DNA of 64,000 nt from CAYQQU01 sp964419545 (GTDB taxonomy: Bacteria > Bacteroidota > Bacteroidia > Chitinophagales > Saprospiraceae): assembly GCA_964419545.1 (NCBI GenBank), contig CAYQQU010000004.1, forward strand, positions 1-64,000, in the 5' to 3' direction. Shown in pieces: positions 59,879 through 64,000 of this stretch. Below the pieces are notes generated by a model that was given only the letters and a program-made list of their open reading frames with translations, had not been told where the DNA came from and ran no database searches. The translations under genes and the position numbers were made by a program. Position 1 is the first letter of the stretch. Each line of letters begins with the position of its first letter.

Positions 59879-62200
59879 TCAATCCACCTCCTGGTAATAC
59901 CCGCTTTTTGAACTGTACCCGTAGCCGTAACCATAGCCGTAGCCGTAGTAACTGTTGCCGTAAGAGGCGTTGAATTTGACGGCGTTGGCCACGATGAACG
60001 GTCGGGGCAGCTTATTTTTCTGCGCAATATCCTGAAGGATGCGCAGCTGGGCTTTACGGGTGTACCCGATGCGGACGACGTACATGGTCGCTTCGGCCAG
60101 GTCTTTCATTTGCAGGGCGTCGGCGACGAGGCCCACGGGCGGGGCGTCGATGATGATGAAGTCGTAATGGGAGCGCAACTCGTCGACCAGCTCCCGCAGC
60201 CGGGCCGAGAGGATCAGCTCGCTGGGATTAGGCGGCTTGGGGCCGCTGCTGATGATGTCGAGATTGGGGTGCATGCCGGTATTGCGGATCACGTTGGCGA
60301 CCGAGATGGACTGATCGACGAGGTAGTTGACGACGCCCTCTTCGCTTCGCTCCAGGTTGATGTATTCCTCTTGTTTGGGCTTGCGCAGGTCGAGTTCCAG
60401 GATGAGCACCCGTTTGCCCGTCAGGGCCTGGGTCATCCCGAGGTTCATGGCGATGAAGGATTTGCCTTCGCCCGACATGCTGGAAGTGATCAGCAGGGTG
60501 CGCAGGTTCTCGCCGGCCGCGATGTAGGCCAGGTTGGCCCGCAGCAGGCGGAACATCTCAGCCTGCGGCGAATGGCTGTTCTCTTTTACGACCATGCGGT
60601 CTTTCTTTTTGTTGAAAGACACCATGCCGCCCAGCGGAACGGAGGTCAGCTTTTCGATTTCGTCTTCGATCTGTAAGCGGTCGTTGAGGCCTTCCAGGAG
60701 GAAAGCGACGGCGGTGGGCAGGGCGAGGCCCAGGAAAAAAGCGATCAGCCAGATCTGCGCTTTTTTAGGGCTGACGGGGGTCACCGGCAGTTGCGGCGGC
60801 TCTACGACTTTGCCGTTGGGTACGGTGACCGCCATGCTGATCGCCGATTCCTCCCGTTTTTCCAGCAGATACAGGTAGAGGTTTTCTTTTACGGTTTTGC
60901 GGCGTTCGATCTCGATGAGTTCCCGTTCCCGGCGGGGTAGGCTGCGCATGCGCGTTTCGAGGTCGTTGCGCTGGTTGGCCGTGGATTCGCGGGTGATCTG
61001 CAGGTCGCCCTGCATGGCTTTGACGTTCGCGATGATCGATTCGCGCAGGTTCTGGATTTGCTTTTCCGTGAGTTTCAGGTCGGGGTGGGAAGGGCCCAGG
61101 TCGTTGCGCATGCGGGCCCGTTCGCTCAGCAGTTTGTTGAAGCTTTCCAGCTGGTTGGTCAGGGTCAGGTTGTTGATGCTCAGGTTGGTCGGTACGAACT
61201 CAAAATTATCCCGGTTGCGCTGCAGGAAATCCTCGATGGAGTTCAGGATCTGGAGTTGCAGCTCGGTGCCCGATATTTGGCGGTTGTAGTCCGATAATTC
61301 CTGCATCAGCATACTGCCTTCGGCGCTCAGTTCACCGATGCTGAACCTGCTTTTGTAGGAAGCGACGTCCTCTTCCACCTCCGACAGTTCCTCGTTGATC
61401 AGCTGAATGCGTTCGTTGATCAGCCCGATGCTGTTCTCGAAAACCTGGTTTCTTTCCGCAACCGAGCGGCGGTTATAGACGGTGATCAGCTCCGAAAGCA
61501 GTTCCTGGGCGCGTTGCGGCACCCTGTCCTTGATGCTGAGTTGGAGGATGCTGGAATTTTCTCCGACAATATTCACTTCCAGTTTGCCCGACAGCCCGTT
61601 GGCCATGCCTTTTGTCGAGTGGATGTACAGCGCCATGGGGCCTTCGATATTTCTTTCGCGGCTGCTGGAGAGCATCAGGGCGCCGTAGGGCAGGCGAACC
61701 GGTTTGCCGAACTCGCCTTTATAGGTCTTGTCGTCATCTTCGAATGAGAGGCGGTAGCTGTTGTCGCCGGTAAACTCCAGGGTGGCCGCCAGTTCCGGCT
61801 GTGCGCTGTTTTTGGGTTGCCAGTCGACTACCCGGATGGGAGAGTCGGTATACAACTCCTCGTTCATGAACTGCCCCAGCTTAAAATATTGGTATTGCAG
61901 CTTCAGGTTGCGCACCACTTCTTCCAGGATGGGCGTAGACCGCAGCACCATGGTCTCATTTTCGAGGCTTTCACTCTGTTTGCCCAGCCCCAGCTCAGAG
62001 AATATGGCCTCCTCATCCAACTGCGAAGAAGTTTCTTCGCTCTTGATCTGCAGCAGGGCGACGGCCCGGTACTGCGGCGGGGTCGTTTTGAGGTAAAAGT
62101 AAGCCCCCAGCAGGAAGAGCGGAAAGATAAGGAGAAAGATATACCAGTATTTGAGGCCCTTGACGAGGAGGCGTTTATAGTCAAACTTTTCTTCGTTCAT
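59879..62200 (-). CDS. wzc: Wzc-type polysaccharide co-polymerase and BY-kinase
   Basis: The 773-residue inner-membrane protein has an N-terminal TM (about 18-36), a long periplasmic Wzz-like coiled region (about 37-490, with VAERNQVFENSIGLINERIQLI and ERELIEIERRKTVKENLYLYLLEKREESAI), a second TM (about 500-520) and a cytoplasmic tyrosine kinase. The kinase has Walker A SSMSGEGKS (about 570), Walker A' LILELDLRKP (about 596) and Walker B FIIIDAPP (about 686). The tail SYYGYGYGYGYGY is the autophosphorylated tyrosine cluster (10 Tyr in the last 30 residues). It controls chain length and export with Wza. The PHP phosphatase at 63204 would reverse its phosphorylation. ATG at 62200. Confidence 0.95.
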   Translation of the reverse strand: MNEEKFDYKRLLVKGLKYWYIFLLIFPLFLLGAYFYLKTTPPQYRAVALLQIKSEETSSQLDEEAIFSELGLGKQSESLENETMVLRSTPILEEVVRNLKLQYQYFKLGQFMNEELYTDSPIRVVDWQPKNSAQPELAATLEFTGDNSYRLSFEDDDKTYKGEFGKPVRLPYGALMLSSSRERNIEGPMALYIHSTKGMANGLSGKLEVNIVGENSSILQLSIKDRVPQRAQELLSELITVYNRRSVAERNQVFENSIGLINERIQLINEELSEVEEDVASYKSRFSIGELSAEGSMLMQELSDYNRQISGTELQLQILNSIEDFLQRNRDNFEFVPTNLSINNLTLTNQLESFNKLLSERARMRNDLGPSHPDLKLTEKQIQNLRESIIANVKAMQGDLQITRESTANQRNDLETRMRSLPRRERELIEIERRKTVKENLYLYLLEKREESAISMAVTVPNGKVVEPPQLPVTPVSPKKAQIWLIAFFLGLALPTAVAFLLEGLNDRLQIEDEIEKLTSVPLGGMVSFNKKKDRMVVKENSHSPQAEMFRLLRANLAYIAAGENLRTLLITSSMSGEGKSFIAMNLGMTQALTGKRVLILELDLRKPKQEEYINLERSEEGVVNYLVDQSISVANVIRNTGMHPNLDIISSGPKPPNPSELILSARLRELVDELRSHYDFIIIDAPPVGLVADALQMKDLAEATMYVVRIGYTRKAQLRILQDIAQKNKLPRPFIVANAVKFNASYGNSYYGYGYGYGYGYSSKSGYYQEVD

Positions 62201-62240
62201 CACGATTTTTTTTTGTCTCTAAATAAAATCCTGTGCTTGC

Positions 62241-63053
62241 TTATTGGGATAGGCTGCCCGCCAGAAAAGAAATGAGGCTTACCACGGGCAACAACAAAAT
62301 GCCGTACCTGTCGATAAAGTCGCCGCGGGTCGCGTATTGCCGGGCTTTCAATGGTTCGACGTAGATGATGTCGTTGGGGCTCAGGTAAAAGTAGGTAGAG
62401 AGGAATAAGTCTTTGCCCTGGATATTGACGCGGGCGAATTCCCGTTTTCCGTTGCGTTCCCGGATGACGAGCACTTCATCGCGGTTCGCGTACGGTGTAA
62501 AGTCGCCGGCCATCCCGATGGCTTCCAGTATGGTGAGCCGTTCGTTGGGGATGGTGTAAGCGTTGGGCAGGTTGACTTCTCCGAGTAAGGTGACCCGGAA
62601 ATTCATAAAACGCACCTGCACGGAGGCGTCCGGGATGTATTTGATCAGTTCCTGATTAATCTCTTCGCGCAGGGCAATGATGGTCTTGCCGGCTGCTTTG
62701 ATCTGGCCGACGAACGGCAGCTGAATATTACCGTTCTCATCCACCCGGTAGCCCTCCTGGATACCCAGGGCGCCGGCGCCTTTGCCGCCTTCCTGGGTTG
62801 GGGAGGTTTGTAAGTTGAAAGCGATGACCGTTTCCGGATTTCTGCTGGTCACTTTGATATTGAGGATATCGTCCGACTGGATGACCAGCGCCGGGATATT
62901 TTTGACCAGCTCAACGTCCTGCGTGACGTTGTCGAGCAGGATCAGGTCATCGTATTTTACGCTGCCGCAGCTGCTGTAAAGGAACACGGACAATACCATT
63001 GCCCAGCCCGTGACCCGGAGGGCCGTATTTTGTCCATGGTGTACTTTTTCCAT
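62241..63053 (-). CDS. wza: Wza-type polysaccharide export lipoprotein
   Basis: The 270-residue protein has a lipoprotein signal (VFLYSSCGS, Cys29). The polysaccharide export domain follows: SDDILNIKVTSRNPETVIAFN at about 60, YRVDENGNIQLPFVGQIKAAGKTIIALREEINQELIKYIPDASVQVRF at about 105-150. Next comes a SLBB-type unit: VTLLGEVNLPNAYTIPNERLTILEAIGMAGDFT. A hydrophobic segment near the C-terminus (YGILLLPVVSLISFLAGSL) would cross the outer membrane, as in Bacteroidota Wza proteins. It forms the outer-membrane export channel. It lies 40 bases before wzc and 150 after the phosphatase gene. Confidence 0.93.
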   Translation of the reverse strand: MEKVHHGQNTALRVTGWAMVLSVFLYSSCGSVKYDDLILLDNVTQDVELVKNIPALVIQSDDILNIKVTSRNPETVIAFNLQTSPTQEGGKGAGALGIQEGYRVDENGNIQLPFVGQIKAAGKTIIALREEINQELIKYIPDASVQVRFMNFRVTLLGEVNLPNAYTIPNERLTILEAIGMAGDFTPYANRDEVLVIRERNGKREFARVNIQGKDLFLSTYFYLSPNDIIYVEPLKARQYATRGDFIDRYGILLLPVVSLISFLAGSLSQ

Positions 63054-63086
63054 TTTTCTGGCTTTTGGAAATTTAAAAATAGGAGG

Positions 63087-63105
63087 AAAAAAGAGGCCTT
63101 CTCTT
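63087..63105 (-). terminator. Weak terminator or attenuator between phosphatase and wza genes
   Basis: On the minus strand, AAGAG (63105-63101) pairs with CTCTT (63095-63091) around a 5-base loop, and the T run continues to 63087. The 5-bp stem makes it a partial terminator at best. It could set a step down between the two genes. Confidence 0.25.
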
Positions 63106-63203
63106 TTGAGAGAATAAAAATAGACAAAATGACGACGAAAAGGTATCCTCCCCGATTTTTCGCGTTCCGGTATTTCTTACGCAAAAAAAACGGACAAGGT
63201 TGC

Positions 63204-63980
63204 TCAAAACAAGTCTTTATTTTTGAATGACCCGGATAAGCTCACCCGTTTCAGGTGTTTGATCTGCCGGGTGCGATGCACGTCGGTTCCGGCCAGCTCG
63301 CACCATCCTTTTTTCAGGAGGAAAAGAGCGCTTTCGGCTTCTTTTTCGCCGTAGAAGCCCAGGGCGGACAAGAGGTTGACCTGGAAAAGGCAACCGGCGG
63401 CTTTCAGTTTTTCGTAACCGGCCGGTTTTTTTTGCAAAAAAAAGTAGCGCTCCGGATGGGCCAATACCGGGATATAGCTGCGAAGTTGCAGCTCGAAAAG
63501 GATCTCGGAAAGTCCGGGCGGCGCCTGAAAGCGGGGCATTTCCACCAAAACGAGCTGGTCTTTGAGCGTGAGCAGAGGGCCGGCTTCCAACTGTTTCAGG
63601 AAACCTTCGTCCAGCATGTACTCAGCTGCCAGGTGAAGGGAAACAGGGATGCCGGCCCGAGCCACGGACTGCCGGAAAGCATCAAATATTTCGGTGAGCT
63701 TTTCCGGGCCGTTTTGGTAGCGATCTATCATAATGTGAGGAGTAGCAATCAGTTTCTGAAAGCCGAGGTCAGCCAGCCCGCGCACCATCGTCAGGCCCTC
63801 CTCTTCGGTGGCCGCGCCGTCATCGACTCCCGGCAGCCAGTGGGCGTGGGTGTCGACGAGCAGCTGCTCGGCCGCCGAGGGCGGCGCCGGGGCGGAGTGG
63901 GAAAAAAGATCGTTGAGCGACAGCATATGACCGATGGACTTCAAGGAGAGCGTCCAGGCGTTTTGAAAAAAATTGACCAT
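63204..63980 (-). CDS. CpsB/CapC-type tyrosine-protein phosphatase (PHP domain)
   Basis: The 258-residue protein has the PHP metal motifs of CpsB/YwqE phosphatases: VDTHAHWLPGVDDGAATEEEGLTMVRGLADLG at about 42-73, LIATPHIMIDRYQN at about 77, LHLAAEYMLDEGFL at about 115, VLVEMPRF at about 144 and VLAHPERYFFL at about 172. It ends with ELAGTDVHRTRQIKHL. It removes phosphate from the tyrosine tail of the Wzc kinase encoded downstream. The start could be the ATG at 63980 or the one at 63926 (MLSLNDLF); the latter fits the usual family N-terminus. It is the first locus gene within the window; the locus may begin further right. Confidence 0.9.
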   Translation of the reverse strand: MVNFFQNAWTLSLKSIGHMLSLNDLFSHSAPAPPSAAEQLLVDTHAHWLPGVDDGAATEEEGLTMVRGLADLGFQKLIATPHIMIDRYQNGPEKLTEIFDAFRQSVARAGIPVSLHLAAEYMLDEGFLKQLEAGPLLTLKDQLVLVEMPRFQAPPGLSEILFELQLRSYIPVLAHPERYFFLQKKPAGYEKLKAAGCLFQVNLLSALGFYGEKEAESALFLLKKGWCELAGTDVHRTRQIKHLKRVSLSGSFKNKDLF

Positions 63981-64000
63981 AACCTATCTGGGGATTATAA

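Overview
The window reads as chromosomal DNA of a fairly GC-rich member of the Bacteroidota, probably in or near the Saprospiria. The evidence is two secreted proteins with a type IX secretion C-terminal sorting domain (PNP followed by a GxYxxxL-type ending), a FISUMP domain, TAnnTTTG-like promoter elements, few Shine-Dalgarno sites, and a Wza/Wzc/PHP-phosphatase capsule cluster of Bacteroidota type. The assignment is from gene content only. I see no rRNA, tRNA or CRISPR array.

Layout. 1-2.7 kb: accessory genes (partial CocE-like hydrolase, lipoprotein, DUF4058, GNAT). 2.9-6.2 kb: a SulP transporter overlapping a toroid-fold protein. 6.2-14.1 kb, minus strand: a four-gene operon read as caspase-like protease, inactive-STAND-like protein, MoxR AAA+ ATPase, and a 1482-residue membrane protein with a vWA-like region, WG repeats and a sulfatase-modifying-factor fold. 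It looks like an NTP-dependent biological conflict (immunity or cell-suicide) system of the vWA-MoxR ternary kind. 14.1-15.8 kb: a dense regulatory interval with palindromes and a MITE-like element, a UmuD-like protein with both catalytic residues changed, and a structured non-coding stretch. 15.8-36 kb: housekeeping and secreted functions (M28 peptidase, Ppx/GppA, ClpB, 5'-nucleotidase, AI-2E transporter, PBP1A, DUF488, zincin-FISUMP protein, sorbosone-dehydrogenase-like lipoprotein, DUF1800/DUF1501 pair) and one decayed AAA-ATPase/nuclease gene.

36.1-64 kb, all minus strand: a 24-gene surface polysaccharide locus. In transcription order it holds the export and phosphoregulation genes (PHP phosphatase, Wza, Wzc, Wzx), nucleotide-sugar synthesis (Gmd, an Fcl-like epimerase, DegT aminotransferase, ATP-grasp, formyltransferase), glycosyltransferases and a Wzy/WaaL-like polymerase or ligase. 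Then come decoration enzymes (two deacetylase-like proteins, AsnB-like, ATP-grasp, FemAB-like), a LIC_10190-type membrane protein and a soluble sugar-phosphate transferase. Many neighbours overlap by 1-8 bases, which implies translational coupling. Gmd, DegT aminotransferase and formyltransferase together suggest an N-formylated 4-amino-4,6-dideoxy sugar, though Fcl-type GDP-fucose synthesis is an alternative for the same precursor.

The most interesting points are the conflict operon, in particular the near-duplicate helical module shared by the caspase C-terminus and the iSTAND-like N-terminus; its intergenic control region; the apparently dead UmuD homologue; and a two-copy MITE family whose second copy supplies the stop codon of the Fcl-like gene.
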